Assembly (NCBI RefSeq): GCF_000688255.1
Contig: NZ_JHYS01000018.1
Coordinates: 1-64,000 of the forward strand
Direction of reading: 5' to 3'
DNA length: 64,000 nucleotides
From: Simplicispira psychrophila DSM 11588
GTDB lineage: Bacteria > Pseudomonadota > Gammaproteobacteria > Burkholderiales > Burkholderiaceae_C
Below the pieces are notes generated by a model. The model was not told the DNA's origin. It did no database searches and saw only the letters and a list, made by a program, of their open reading frames with translations. Every line of letters begins with the position of its first letter. The first letter of the stretch is position 1. Made by a program: the position numbers and the translations under genes. This document shows, piece after piece, positions 45,789-55,261 of the stretch.

Positions 45789-46514
45789 TCAATGGCTGCG
45801 CATCTTGGCGCGCAAGCGTGCAATGGATTGGCTGTGCAGCTGGCAAATACGTGATTCGGTCACGTCGAGCACAGCGGCAATTTCTTTCAGGTTCATGTCG
45901 TGCTCGTAATACATGCCCATGATGTATTGCTCGCGCTCTGGTAATGATTCAATGGCTTTGACTAACGCAGTGCGCAGGCGCTGATCGCGTAGCAGTTCGA
46001 CCGGGTCGGCGTCTTTGTTGTCGGCGATGTCATGGCGCTCCAGAAAACCTTCTTCGCCCTCTTCGCCGCCACGCGTCATATCTTCCAGGTACACCAGTTG
46101 CATGCCACGCACTTTGCCCAATAGGCTTTGGTAGTCAGGGAGAGACATTCCGAGTTCGGCAGCAATCTCTGATTCCAGCGGGCTGCGGCCTAGTTTTTGC
46201 TCGACGCGCTGCACTGCTTTTTCGATATCTTTTTGGCTCTTGCGCGAACTGCGTGACATCCAGTCGCCCTCGCGCAGTTCGTCGAGCATGGCCCCGCGAA
46301 TGCGCTGCGTGGCAAAGGTCTCGAATTGCACGCCCTGTGCTACTTCGTAGCGTGACAAGGCCTCGGTCAGGCCGATCATGCCGACCTGTATCAGGTCATC
46401 GAGTTCGATGTTGGGAGGGAGTTTGGCAATCATATGGTGCGCCAGCCGTCGCACCAGCGGCACATGCTGGCGAATTAACGCCTCACGGTCGAGCTGGCCT
46501 TTGGCGGTATACAT
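45789..46514 (-). CDS. fliA: RNA polymerase sigma-28 factor FliA
   Basis: A 241-residue sigma-28 factor (E. coli 239) that transcribes late flagellar, chemotaxis and stator genes. Region 2 shows LIRQHVPLVRRLAHHM, DDLIQVGMIGLTEALSRYE and FETFATQRIRGAMLDELRE; region 4 ends in KEIAAVLDVTESRICQLHSQSIARLRAKM. I give the ATG at 46514; a GTG immediately before it (46517) is an alternative. Its start lies 6 bases past the flhG stop, so translation is probably coupled. FlgM is the antagonist. Confidence 0.97.
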   Translation of the reverse strand: MYTAKGQLDREALIRQHVPLVRRLAHHMIAKLPPNIELDDLIQVGMIGLTEALSRYEVAQGVQFETFATQRIRGAMLDELREGDWMSRSSRKSQKDIEKAVQRVEQKLGRSPLESEIAAELGMSLPDYQSLLGKVRGMQLVYLEDMTRGGEEGEEGFLERHDIADNKDADPVELLRDQRLRTALVKAIESLPEREQYIMGMYYEHDMNLKEIAAVLDVTESRICQLHSQSIARLRAKMRSH

Positions 46515-46520
46515 CACTGA

Positions 46521-47339
46521 TCAGTGCCTCTGGTGAAAAGGCGGATAGCTCTCGGTGGGGGAGCGTGCAGAGGCTGCGGCCAAGTGAACGGGTACACCGT
46601 GCGCTGGCACACCGATAGTGCCAGCGTTTTCCAGTAGGCGCAAAGCTAAGCGCTGCATATCTTGGGCGCTGCCGGCGTAGATACTGGTGGTGCCGATGTG
46701 CTGGCCCAGGTGGCGCGCGGCACATTGGCGCAGGGTGTCCAGTTCAGTGTCGATCTCGCGCCGCCGTGCTGGGGCATCAGAGTCGGCAATGCAAGCCACC
46801 GTGCCAGCCAAGCCAGTGTGTATTGCCAGCTGTTTGAGTTGTTTGTAACTGGTGACAATGCCAGGTTTTCCGGGTTGCATTAGCAGCAGCGGTGTAGTGG
46901 CGATACCTTTGAGCAGAGGCGTCGAGAACGTCGCCACTGAGGCATACACCACGATCAGTGCATATTGGCGAAATAAGGGCTGCAGCGCCTGCAATGGCTG
47001 TGCTGCATGGGGCGAGTTGAACGCCAAGGTGTACAAACCTTGAAAGGCCGGCAGCACCGCTAAGGAGGATGCATGGGCACCGCCCATGGCAAAGCTGCCG
47101 TCTCCTCGGGGGGCGTTGGCCAGCAGGTGTTGTAGGCCCGGCGCTTCGTAGCTTTCTTCGGCGGTGCCGTCGAGAACAATCACCGGGTAGCCCAGGCGCT
47201 GCAGGTGTGAGCACACCTGCCACAGGGTTTCCAGTGTCCGCCCATCCGCGCCTTGGCTGACCACGGCAGTCAAGCGCAATTCGATCTCGGGCGTGTGGCA
47301 GTGCAGGCTGGTGCCTTGGTGCGAGTGGAGGTCAAGCAT
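46521..47339 (-). CDS. flhG: FlhG/FleN-position protein lacking Walker A
   Basis: A 272-residue protein between flhF and fliA, exactly where the MinD-like ATPase FlhG (FleN/YlxH) usually lies. Standard FlhG opens with a deviant Walker A, KGGxGKT. Here the matching place reads TAVVSQGADGRT (24-35), with neither lysine, and the Walker B-like strand is VIVLDGT instead of VxVxDAD. The size and alternating strand/helix pattern still fit a P-loop fold. I infer a degenerate, probably non-ATP-hydrolysing FlhG that may still control flagellar number with FlhF. It overlaps flhF by 8 bases and ends 6 bases before fliA. Confidence 0.7.
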   Translation of the reverse strand: MLDLHSHQGTSLHCHTPEIELRLTAVVSQGADGRTLETLWQVCSHLQRLGYPVIVLDGTAEESYEAPGLQHLLANAPRGDGSFAMGGAHASSLAVLPAFQGLYTLAFNSPHAAQPLQALQPLFRQYALIVVYASVATFSTPLLKGIATTPLLLMQPGKPGIVTSYKQLKQLAIHTGLAGTVACIADSDAPARRREIDTELDTLRQCAARHLGQHIGTTSIYAGSAQDMQRLALRLLENAGTIGVPAHGVPVHLAAASARSPTESYPPFHQRH

Positions 47340-48828
47340 CGAGGAGCCCCCTTTCGAAAGAATGTTCTTGCGTATGGGAGAAGAAAAAATTCAGATCAGT
47401 GGCCTTAGGGTCAAAGGCCGAGCGTGTGGAGGCACGCATCGAGGTGTTAATGAGCTTGTGGGCGTCGGCCGCTTCCCAGTCTTCGGGTACGCGCTGGCCA
47501 TTCGTCACGCCGCGCAATACCATCTGGTGGCGAATCAGGGCATCGATGGATGGGCCCAGTTTGGCTGCTTCATCGATCTTTGAGAGGATGGCTTGTTGCG
47601 ATCCTTCGGTCTTGAAAGCCGTCAGGGTGTCGTCCAGCGTATCTCCATGGCAACCGGCGCTGAGCACCAACAGGCGTTTGACGTGTGGCAGATTCAGCAC
47701 ATCCAGCATGTCGCGCTTGCGCGGGTCGCGTGGTGCTACACCGGTGGTGTCGATCAGTACCATTTTTTTGCCGCTGAGCAGGCTCAGCAGGTCTTGCAAC
47801 GCAGCTTGGTCGTGTGCCAAGTGGGCTACGACGCCAAGCATGCGGCCATAGGCGCGCAGCTGTTCGTGGGCGCCGATGCGGTAGGTGTCGAGCGTGATCA
47901 GGCCGATGCTGCTGGGACCATGCAGGCGTGCGCACATGGCTGCCAGTTTGGCGGTGGTGGTGGTTTTGCCGACGCCGGTAGAGCCTACTAGGGCGTAGAT
48001 GCCGCCTTCTTCGTACAGTGGGCGTGCGCTGGCATCGGTTTTGAGGTTGCGCTGCAGCACCTCCATTAGCCAACGCACGGCTTCGGTGGCACCGAGGTTG
48101 TCAGGAATGCGTTCCAGCACGGCGCGCGCCAGCGAGGGTGAATAGCCAGCGCGGATCATCTTTAGCATCAGGTTGGACTGGATCGGGTTTTGGTTCGCCT
48201 GGTTCAGCCACGAAAGCGTATTGAAGCGGTCTTCAATCAGGTCTTTCATCGACTGCAGCTCCGTCATCAAGCCTTGCTGGCTCACGGTGGCGGGAGCTGC
48301 CGGGGCTGCACTGTCGCGATTGTCACGCTGCACTCGCAGTGCTGATTCGCTGCTCATCTTGGGTGCGGGTGGTGTCATGGGTGCCGGCGGGCGTAAAGGG
48401 TTGTGGCGCGCTACGACGGGTGCGCTGGCCTGTGTGTATGACGGGGCAGGATCGTATGCCGGTTCCTCAAAATCAGCGTCTACACCACCACCATGCAGCG
48501 CTTCATGGCGGCGGCGCAACATGCGCTCGCGCACATAGTCTTGGAACGACAGCGTGCTCATGGCCAACTGCTCCGTATCTTCGTGTACCGGGTTGCGGGA
48601 CTCGGGCGCCAGCAGGGGGGGTGCGGCTGGCTCCGTCCGGCGCGACGCAGCGGGTGCGCCGGCAGGATAGTCATCGAGTGCATCAATCGAGTCTTCGGCC
48701 GTGGCTACCACTTCGACGCCGGTGGGGGTGGGGCGGTTGGACAAAATGAGTGTGCCATCGCCAAAGGTCATGCGTGCCTTGGCCAGCGCTTCACGTGAGG
48801 TGGCAGCGTGGAAACGTTGGATATTCAT
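47332..48828 (-). CDS. flhF: Flagellar biosynthesis SRP-like GTPase FlhF
   Basis: A 498-residue SRP-type GTPase that sets flagellar position and number. The N-terminal B region (1-180) is Pro/Ala-rich, the N domain follows (190-265), and the G domain carries G1 GSTGVGKT at 282-289, DTYRIGAHEQLRAYG, VLIDTTGVAPRD and a C-terminal SKIDEAAKLGPSIDAL. Its length is typical of beta/gamma FlhF. It overlaps flhA by four bases (ATGA) and flhG by eight, so flhA-flhF-flhG are translationally chained. Presence of FlhF suggests polar flagella. Confidence 0.96.
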   Translation of the reverse strand: MNIQRFHAATSREALAKARMTFGDGTLILSNRPTPTGVEVVATAEDSIDALDDYPAGAPAASRRTEPAAPPLLAPESRNPVHEDTEQLAMSTLSFQDYVRERMLRRRHEALHGGGVDADFEEPAYDPAPSYTQASAPVVARHNPLRPPAPMTPPAPKMSSESALRVQRDNRDSAAPAAPATVSQQGLMTELQSMKDLIEDRFNTLSWLNQANQNPIQSNLMLKMIRAGYSPSLARAVLERIPDNLGATEAVRWLMEVLQRNLKTDASARPLYEEGGIYALVGSTGVGKTTTTAKLAAMCARLHGPSSIGLITLDTYRIGAHEQLRAYGRMLGVVAHLAHDQAALQDLLSLLSGKKMVLIDTTGVAPRDPRKRDMLDVLNLPHVKRLLVLSAGCHGDTLDDTLTAFKTEGSQQAILSKIDEAAKLGPSIDALIRHQMVLRGVTNGQRVPEDWEAADAHKLINTSMRASTRSAFDPKATDLNFFFSHTQEHSFERGLLDA

Positions 48829-50909
48829 GCGGAGGCTCCTTGCAGGACTGGCCCGATGCGGATGGTGTGTGTTTCAGGAATTTCGCTGTGCCCCAGCACT
48901 TGCAGGCGCGGCGCTACGCGGCGCACCAGACGGGAGATGGCGCCGCGAATGGAATCAGGGACGAGCAGGCAGGCGGGCAAGCCAATTTCTTCTTGCTTGA
49001 GAGCGATTTCGGCGGCCTTTTGCGTCAGGATGTCGGCGACGCCGGGGTCCAGGGCCGGGCCGGCAGCGTTGCCCAGGGCTTGCACCAGCAAGCGCTCCAG
49101 GCCGGGCTCGATGGCGATCACATTGAGCTCGCGCGTCGGGCCATAGATTTGCTGCACGATGGCCGGTGACAAGGCAATGCGCACGCGCCGGGCCAGCTCG
49201 ACCGGGTCGGAAATGCTGACAGCGTGCTCGGCCAATGTTTCGATGATGGTGCGGATGTCACGGATGTGCACCGACTCTTCCAGCAGCAGCTGAAGCACCC
49301 GTTGAAACGTTGCAATCGAGACCATTTTGGGAACCACTTCTTCAATCAGTTTGGGGGCCAGTTTGGCCACGTGCTCCACCAATTGCTGGGTCTCAGTGCG
49401 ACTGAGCAACTTGGCGGCTTGTACCTGCATCAAGTGTGACAAATGCGTCGCCATCACGGTTTCCGAATCAACCACGGTAAAGCCTGCCATTTGCGCCGCT
49501 TCCTTCTGTTGTTCGTCAATCCAGTGTGCTGGCAAACCAAACGCGGGGTCGGTGGTCGGCGTGCCAATCAGCGGGGTGGAGATGCCGCCGGGGTTGATGG
49601 CCAAGTGCATGCCCGGGAAGGCTTCGCCCTCGCCCACCATCACGCCGCGCAGGGTGATGCGGTAGCCGCTGGGCTTGAGTTCCAGGTTGTCACGCACATG
49701 CACCGGTGGTGGCAAAAAGCCGACCTCCTGGGCAAACTTGCGGCGTACGCCCTTGATACGGGTGAGCAGGTCGCCCTGGCGATTTTTATCAACCAGGGCA
49801 ATCAGGCGATAGCCTAGCTCCAGTCCCAGCAGATCGATGGGCTGCAGATCATCCCAAGTGGCTTCGCCATCGGTCGGTGGGGGGGCCACGGGTGCTTCGA
49901 CTTCAGGTGGCACTTTGGCGCGCTGCAGCAGATTCCAGGCCATATAGCCGAGCAGGGAGCCAATGCCCAGAAACACCAAATGCGGCATGCCGGGAATGAG
50001 GCCCAGGAAAATCAAAATGCCAGCGGTGATACCCAGCACGCGTGGCGAGGTGAACAGCTGCTTGATGATCTGCTGGCCCATGTCGGTTTCTTTGCCGACA
50101 CGCGAGATCACCATGGCGGCTGCCACCGAGATCAGCAAACCTGGAATTTGCGCGACTAGGGCATCGCCGACGGCCATCAGGATGTAGGTGTCCGCCGCTT
50201 TGCCCGCCGAGAGGTCGTGCTGCAACATGCCAATGGCAAAACCGCCAACGATGTTGATGAGCAAAATCAAAATGCCGGCCACGGCGTCGCCGCGTACAAA
50301 CTTCGAGGCGCCATCCATGGAGCCAAAAAAATTGGCTTCTTCCGAGACTTCCAGGCGCCGGCGTTTGGCTTCGGTTTCGTCGATTAGGCCGGCGTTGAGG
50401 TCGGCATCCACCGCCATCTGTTTGCCGGGCATCGCGTCCAAGGTGAAACGGGCGGATACTTCAGCAATACGCTCAGCCCCCTTGGTAATCACGATAAAGT
50501 TGATCACCACCAGAATCGAAAACACAATCAGACCGACGGCAAAGTTGCCGCCGATCAGAAAGTGACCAAAGGCCTCGATCACGGCCCCCGCAGCGCCGGG
50601 GCCAGTGTGGCCCTCCAGCAAGACCACGCGTGTTGAAGCCACGTTCAGCGACAGGCGCATCAGCGTGGTCAGCAGCAGCACCGACGGGAAGGCGGCAAAG
50701 TCGAGCGGTTTGAGCATGTAAGCCGCCACCATCATCACCATCAGCGCGACGGCGATATTGAGGGTAAAGAACACGTCCAGCAGCCAAGTCGGAATGGGCA
50801 GCACCATCAGCGCCAGAATCGCCACCACCAGCAGCGGCGCCGACATGCCCTGGGCGGCGGCAGCATTTCTGCCGGCCCACTGCCGGGCAGAGTTCATAGT
50901 GGTATTCAT
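48825..50909 (-). CDS. flhA: Flagellar export gate protein FlhA
   Basis: A 694-residue export-gate component (E. coli 692). The N-terminal half has about eight membrane segments with the conserved loop ERIAEVSARFTLDAMPGKQMAVDADLNAGLI; the C-terminal half is the cytoplasmic domain forming the nonameric ring that binds chaperone-substrate complexes. It overlaps flhB by four bases and flhF by four bases. It works with FlhB and the FliPQR proteins, which are not in this window. Confidence 0.98.
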   Translation of the reverse strand: MNTTMNSARQWAGRNAAAAQGMSAPLLVVAILALMVLPIPTWLLDVFFTLNIAVALMVMMVAAYMLKPLDFAAFPSVLLLTTLMRLSLNVASTRVVLLEGHTGPGAAGAVIEAFGHFLIGGNFAVGLIVFSILVVINFIVITKGAERIAEVSARFTLDAMPGKQMAVDADLNAGLIDETEAKRRRLEVSEEANFFGSMDGASKFVRGDAVAGILILLINIVGGFAIGMLQHDLSAGKAADTYILMAVGDALVAQIPGLLISVAAAMVISRVGKETDMGQQIIKQLFTSPRVLGITAGILIFLGLIPGMPHLVFLGIGSLLGYMAWNLLQRAKVPPEVEAPVAPPPTDGEATWDDLQPIDLLGLELGYRLIALVDKNRQGDLLTRIKGVRRKFAQEVGFLPPPVHVRDNLELKPSGYRITLRGVMVGEGEAFPGMHLAINPGGISTPLIGTPTTDPAFGLPAHWIDEQQKEAAQMAGFTVVDSETVMATHLSHLMQVQAAKLLSRTETQQLVEHVAKLAPKLIEEVVPKMVSIATFQRVLQLLLEESVHIRDIRTIIETLAEHAVSISDPVELARRVRIALSPAIVQQIYGPTRELNVIAIEPGLERLLVQALGNAAGPALDPGVADILTQKAAEIALKQEEIGLPACLLVPDSIRGAISRLVRRVAPRLQVLGHSEIPETHTIRIGPVLQGASA

Positions 50910-52060
50910 GGCTGCAAACCTCTTTGGGTGGTGCGATTCAAGGGATCAAGCTCCGGGGGGACCTGCGGATCGGGTTGCTCGTCGGGCATCTGTCCCTCGC
51001 CGCGCAGCGCCGCCTTCAGGCGATACACATACGCCAAAATTTGGGCCACGGCGGTGTAGAGCGCGGCAGGGATGGGTTGATCCAGCTCGGCATGGGCGTA
51101 CAGCGCCCGGGCCAGCATGGGCGACTCCAGCACCGGCACGGCGTGCTGCTTGGCCAAGTCGCGAATCGTCATGGCGATCAGGTCGGTGCCCTTGGAGATC
51201 ACCTGGGGGGCATTCATCGAGTTCTCGTCGTACTTCAGCGCCACGGCGTAGTGGGTCGGGTTCATGACGACAAAATCAGCCTTGGGCACGGCGCTGACGC
51301 TGGTGCCATCGGCTATATCGCGCTGGCGCTGGCGTTGGCGCCCTTTGGTATGCGGGTTACCCTCCGACTCCTTGTGCTCCTGCTTGACTTCCTCGTGCGA
51401 CATCTTCAGGCGTGCCTTGAAGAAATACGACTGCAGTGGTACGTCTACCAGTGCGACCAGAAACACCACCAGCAATTGCAGCGTGATGCCCGAAGTCAGC
51501 CATTGCGCTGCCTGGCCAATGGCCAGTGGAGACGGTTGCAGGACCAAAATGGCGATCTGTTCAATGCTGCTACTCATGTAGTTCCAGGCCACGGCGCTGA
51601 GCACCGCCGTCATCAGCACCATCTTGGTCACATTGGTCAGTTGTTGCTTGGAGACAAGATTGGTGGCCCCGGAGATCGGATTGAGGCGATTGAACTGCGG
51701 CATGATGGGTTTGGTGCTGAAAACCCAGCCACCAGCACCGATGGCGCTGATCAGTGCGGCAGAGCCTGTAGCGAAGGCAAACAGCGCGCTGACGATCAAG
51801 CCCACAGACAACATGCTTTGCAGGCGCCTGAGCATGGAGTCCGGCGAGTGCACCACCGCAGCATCAAAGCTGAGCGCCTGGCCCATGGCCAACTGGAGGT
51901 GCTCGGAAAATTGGGGTGCCAGCGCCAACATGCAGACTGCGCCGGTGCCCAGAATCGCCAGATGCGAGAGGTCGCGTGAGCGCGCAGCTTCCCCGTCGGT
52001 ACGGGCTTTCTGCAGTTTTCGCTCACTGGCGGGAAGGTCTTTGTCTTGGCTCGAATCCAT
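50906..52060 (-). CDS. flhB: Flagellar export switch protein FlhB
   Basis: A 384-residue export-switch protein (E. coli 382). Four membrane segments lie between about 30 and 210, and the cytoplasmic domain holds the autocleavage motif NPTH at 267-270, cut between Asn and Pro to switch export from hook to filament proteins. The N-terminus DLPASERKLQKARTDGEAARSRDL matches the family. Start ATG 52060, 89 bases after the cheZ stop. The last ~30 residues are Pro/Gln/Asp-rich. Confidence 0.97.
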   Translation of the reverse strand: MDSSQDKDLPASERKLQKARTDGEAARSRDLSHLAILGTGAVCMLALAPQFSEHLQLAMGQALSFDAAVVHSPDSMLRRLQSMLSVGLIVSALFAFATGSAALISAIGAGGWVFSTKPIMPQFNRLNPISGATNLVSKQQLTNVTKMVLMTAVLSAVAWNYMSSSIEQIAILVLQPSPLAIGQAAQWLTSGITLQLLVVFLVALVDVPLQSYFFKARLKMSHEEVKQEHKESEGNPHTKGRQRQRQRDIADGTSVSAVPKADFVVMNPTHYAVALKYDENSMNAPQVISKGTDLIAMTIRDLAKQHAVPVLESPMLARALYAHAELDQPIPAALYTAVAQILAYVYRLKAALRGEGQMPDEQPDPQVPPELDPLNRTTQRGLQP

Positions 52061-52149
52061 GATGGCATGACGTCTTTTGTCATGCCATTGTCGTTATCGG
52101 GTTTGCTATCTAAAGTCCGATAAGAGGGGGTGAAGCGCCCCAGTTCGCG

Positions 52150-52779
52150 TTAAAACCCCAAGCTGGCCAGCAAGTCGTCTACCTGCGACTGATCGGTGAC
52201 GACGTCGGTCGCGGTTTCCGGGTTGACCACTGGGCCGTTCAGGTGCTCGTGTGGTTTTTCTACGGGAGGTGAAGCGGCATTGGGCGGTGCTGTCTCAAGC
52301 ACCAGTTGCAGCAGTTGCTTTTCAATGGTGGCGGCCAGTGCCACCACGCGGGCAATCACCTGGCCCGTCAAGTCATGAAAGTCCTGGGCCATCATGATTT
52401 CGGTCAGATGCTCGTCGGCGGCCTTGGTCACGCCGGCCACATCGGTCAGGTAGTTCATGATCTCGCCCGACGCCACGGCCCGCACCGGGTCTTGCACAAG
52501 CGCTGCCGTGACGCGCTGCGTTTCGGCGGCCAGATGGTCGTGCTGGATTTTGGCCTGCTCCACACGCCCTAATACTTTTTCTGCCGCCTCGCCCGTCAGC
52601 CGGGCAATATAGGTCAGCCGGCTTTGCGCATCGGGCAGCTCGTCCATGGTGCCGCGCAGTTGGTCGGCATAACCCAGCTCACTCAGTGAATCATGCAACT
52701 GGCGCGTCAGCAGACCGATTTTCTGGTGAATGGCGATGGTGTCAGCAATCGATGAATGGGATGTAGCGCTGGTGTCCAT
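52150..52779 (-). CDS. cheZ: Chemotaxis phosphatase CheZ
   Basis: A 209-residue CheY-P phosphatase (E. coli 214). The active-site segment AQDFHDLTGQVI contains Asp136 and Gln140, matching the E. coli catalytic Asp143/Gln147; the C-terminal CheY-binding peptide SQVDDLLASLGF is intact. Long antiparallel helices form the dimer. It lies 6 bases after cheY, so the response regulator and its phosphatase are translated together. Confidence 0.96.
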   Translation of the reverse strand: MDTSATSHSSIADTIAIHQKIGLLTRQLHDSLSELGYADQLRGTMDELPDAQSRLTYIARLTGEAAEKVLGRVEQAKIQHDHLAAETQRVTAALVQDPVRAVASGEIMNYLTDVAGVTKAADEHLTEIMMAQDFHDLTGQVIARVVALAATIEKQLLQLVLETAPPNAASPPVEKPHEHLNGPVVNPETATDVVTDQSQVDDLLASLGF

Positions 52780-52785
52780 GGCCGT

Positions 52786-53172
52786 TTACAACCCCATTTT
52801 TTTAATGATGAAGGTGACCTTGTCTTCCAACGTTGCCTTGGTAAAGGGCTTGACGATGTAGCCAGCAGCACCGCCCTGGGCGGCTGCCACGATGTCTTCC
52901 TTGCGGGCTTCAGCCGTCACCATGAGGACAGGCAGGTGCTTGAGCTTGTCATCGGTTTTGATGGCACTGAGCAACTGAAAGCCGTTCATGTTGGGCATGT
53001 TGATGTCGGTGACAACAAAATCAAATTTGCTGTTTTGCAGTTTGTGCAGTGCGACAAGGCCATCTTCCGCTTCATCGGCCTCGGAAAACCCACTTTCTTT
53101 CAGCAGGTTGCGAACAATGCGCCGCATGGTGGAGAAGTCGTCAACAATCAGGAAGCGAAGGTCTGAGGCCAC
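52786..53172 (-). CDS. cheY: Chemotaxis response regulator CheY
   Basis: A 128-residue single-domain response regulator, almost identical in plan to E. coli CheY (129). Acidic pocket Asp11-Asp12, phospho-acceptor Asp56 ([12 protein letters not shown]), Thr86 and Lys108 are all present. It binds FliM when phosphorylated and switches rotation. The start is a GTG at 53172 with AAAGGG upstream. It lies 66 bases after motB and 6 before cheZ; the kinase CheA and the receptors are not in the window. Confidence 0.97.
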   Translation of the reverse strand: MASDLRFLIVDDFSTMRRIVRNLLKESGFSEADEAEDGLVALHKLQNSKFDFVVTDINMPNMNGFQLLSAIKTDDKLKHLPVLMVTAEARKEDIVAAAQGGAAGYIVKPFTKATLEDKVTFIIKKMGL

Positions 53173-53238
53173 GTGAGACCCTTTCGGTCGAAAATTACAG
53201 TAGATAGTGTCATGGGGGGCAGTGCCAGTTACGGCCAG

Positions 53239-54174
53239 TTACGGTGCCGCCTTGGCGGGGAGATTGTCTGTCTTTTCATCGGGCAATTGTGCCGTGGGGA
53301 TGACAGGAAGACTCTTTCCCAGCAATCTTTCTTCGGCTTCGCGCGTCAGAATGGTGATCGTGATACGCCGATTGGCGGGCGCGCGCGGGTTTTCGGGCTC
53401 CAGCAAATCGCTGGCGGCCAAACCGACGACGCGGCTGAGCTTGGCATCGGGCATTCCGGCCGCCACCAATTCACGGCGCGAGGCATTGGCCCGGTCAGCC
53501 GACAACTCCCAATTGCTGTAACCGCGGTCGCCCTTGCCGTAGGCTGCGGCATCGGTGTGGCCGGCCAGGCTGATGCGATTTTCGACCTCGCCCAAGGCCG
53601 CGCCAATGTCGCGCAATATGTCGCGCATATAGGGCTTGACGAGGGCACTGCCGCTGTCAAACATGGGCCGATTTTGGTCGTCCACGATCTGGATCTGCAA
53701 GCCATCGGGCGTCATGTCAATGCGAATCTGCGAGCGGTATTCATTGAGCTTGGCGTTTTGGGTGATGATCGCGTCAATTTTGGACTGCAGGGCCTTGATG
53801 CGTGCGGCATCCTGGCGCGCCACGGCGGCCCGGGCTTGGTCCGGCGACATTTTTTGCCGATTTTTCTCGGCCTCTGATTTGCGCGTTTGGCCATGGGCCT
53901 TGGTCAGGTCGGTGCCGCCGCCGGAGATGATGCTGCTGCTATTGCCAGAGCCTTCGCCGCCGGCCATCGCTACCTTCAGGGGGGTATTGAAATAATCTGC
54001 TAGCCCCTGCAACTCGCCCTGTGCGGTGGAGCCCAGCAACCACATCAGCAGAAAGAACGCCATCATGGCGGTCATGAAATCGGCGTAAGCAATCTTCCAG
54101 GCACCCCCATGCGCAGCGTGTGCCGTCTTCTTGACGCGCTTGATGATGATGGGTTGGAGTTTTTTTTCGGCCAT
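53239..54174 (-). CDS. motB: Flagellar stator protein MotB
   Basis: A 311-residue stator subunit (E. coli 308). The single N-terminal membrane segment contains the proton-binding aspartate Asp32 (YADFMTAMMAFFLLMWLLG). The periplasmic OmpA-like domain (about 150-280) includes ISLAGHTDAAAYG, YSNWELSADRANASRREL and NPRAPANRRITITI, which bind peptidoglycan. Its type (MotB, not PomB) suggests proton drive. It follows motA by 42 bases. Confidence 0.97.
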   Translation of the reverse strand: MAEKKLQPIIIKRVKKTAHAAHGGAWKIAYADFMTAMMAFFLLMWLLGSTAQGELQGLADYFNTPLKVAMAGGEGSGNSSSIISGGGTDLTKAHGQTRKSEAEKNRQKMSPDQARAAVARQDAARIKALQSKIDAIITQNAKLNEYRSQIRIDMTPDGLQIQIVDDQNRPMFDSGSALVKPYMRDILRDIGAALGEVENRISLAGHTDAAAYGKGDRGYSNWELSADRANASRRELVAAGMPDAKLSRVVGLAASDLLEPENPRAPANRRITITILTREAEERLLGKSLPVIPTAQLPDEKTDNLPAKAAP

Positions 54175-54216
54175 GGTGCAAAGCGGGTGCGGGCGACTTA
54201 GGCTGCCAAGGGCAGT

Positions 54217-55077
54217 TTATTTTTTGCCGCGCACATGATCTTCCAGCTCTAGGAAGGTGGGACGATCGGTAGAGAACAGCACCTTGCGGCCAAATTCGAT
54301 GGCAGTGGCCGGGTTGTAGCCCTGCATACTGGCCAGCAAAGTAGTTTTGATGCACTGCAACTCTTTGGCGGCGTCGGCTGCTTTTTGCTCGACCAAACCG
54401 GCCAAAGGCTCGACAAAAGCGTAGGCCAACAAAATCCCCAAAAACGTGCCGACCAGCGCCGAACCCACCATGGCGCCCAGCACCGAAGGTGGCTGGCCAA
54501 CCGAGCCCATGGTGTTTACCACCCCGAGCACCGCCGCCACAATACCAAACGCTGGCAAGCCACCGGCCACGCGGTTTAACGCAGCGACGGGGGCGTGGGC
54601 TTCCTCGTGGTGGGTGTCGATTTCGCTCTCCATCAGCGCTTCAATTTCGTGCGAGTTCAGGTTGCCCGAGACCATCATGCGCAGATAGTCGGTCATGAAC
54701 TCGACCACATGGTGGTCGGTGCCGACGTTCGGGTATTTTTTGAAAATTTCGGATTCGTGCGGCTCTTCCACGTCTTGCTCAATGGCCATCAAGCCTTCTT
54801 TGCGCGCCTTCTGCAAAATGTCATAAAGCAGGGCCATCAGTTCCATATAGCGCGCTTTGGTGTATTTGGAGCTTTTGATGGCGTTTTTAACGCTGGCCAG
54901 AGTGGCTTTGAGGACTTTGGGCTGGTTGTTGACGATGAAGGCGCCCACCGCAGCGCCGCCAATGGTGGCCATTTCAAAGGGCAGGGCGGTCAGCACCACG
55001 CCGATTTTGCCGCCGTGCAATATGAACACGCCAAAGACGCAAATCAGGCTGAGGACGTAACCAAGTATAAGAAACAT
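54217..55077 (-). CDS. motA: Flagellar stator protein MotA
   Basis: A 286-residue stator subunit (E. coli 295) with four membrane segments (about 1-20, 30-52, 165-190, 200-222) and a cytoplasmic loop whose charged residues drive FliG. It shows GGAAVGAFIVNNQP near 40 and LPAFGIVAAVLGVVNTMGSVGQPP near 170-195. It is the first gene of the minus-strand run motA-motB-cheY-cheZ-flhB-flhA-flhF-flhG-fliA, divergent from the GT41 gene. A sigma-28-like -10 lies upstream but its spacing is poor. Confidence 0.97.
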   Translation of the reverse strand: MFLILGYVLSLICVFGVFILHGGKIGVVLTALPFEMATIGGAAVGAFIVNNQPKVLKATLASVKNAIKSSKYTKARYMELMALLYDILQKARKEGLMAIEQDVEEPHESEIFKKYPNVGTDHHVVEFMTDYLRMMVSGNLNSHEIEALMESEIDTHHEEAHAPVAALNRVAGGLPAFGIVAAVLGVVNTMGSVGQPPSVLGAMVGSALVGTFLGILLAYAFVEPLAGLVEQKAADAAKELQCIKTTLLASMQGYNPATAIEFGRKVLFSTDRPTFLELEDHVRGKK

Positions 55078-55261
55078 GACGAATGAGCGCGGTGTAAATG
55101 GTGCGGCGGGGAGCTTGCTGTGGTTGCAAATGTATCGGATTGATGTCCAGGCAATGCTTTAAGAACCCTGCCAATTCCCTGCTTCTTTGGCGATTGCTGT
55201 CCAGCGTGTCGGGATACTCTCGGATACTTACACCTTTTTGCCCCTGTGGACTCCTGTTTTT

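Noticed and set aside
55131-55162. Sigma-28-like promoter upstream of motA on the minus strand (TAAAG and TCCGATAC)
   Set aside because: The -10 is good but the spacing between TAAA and the -10 is 18 rather than 15 bases, so I did not call it as a promoter.
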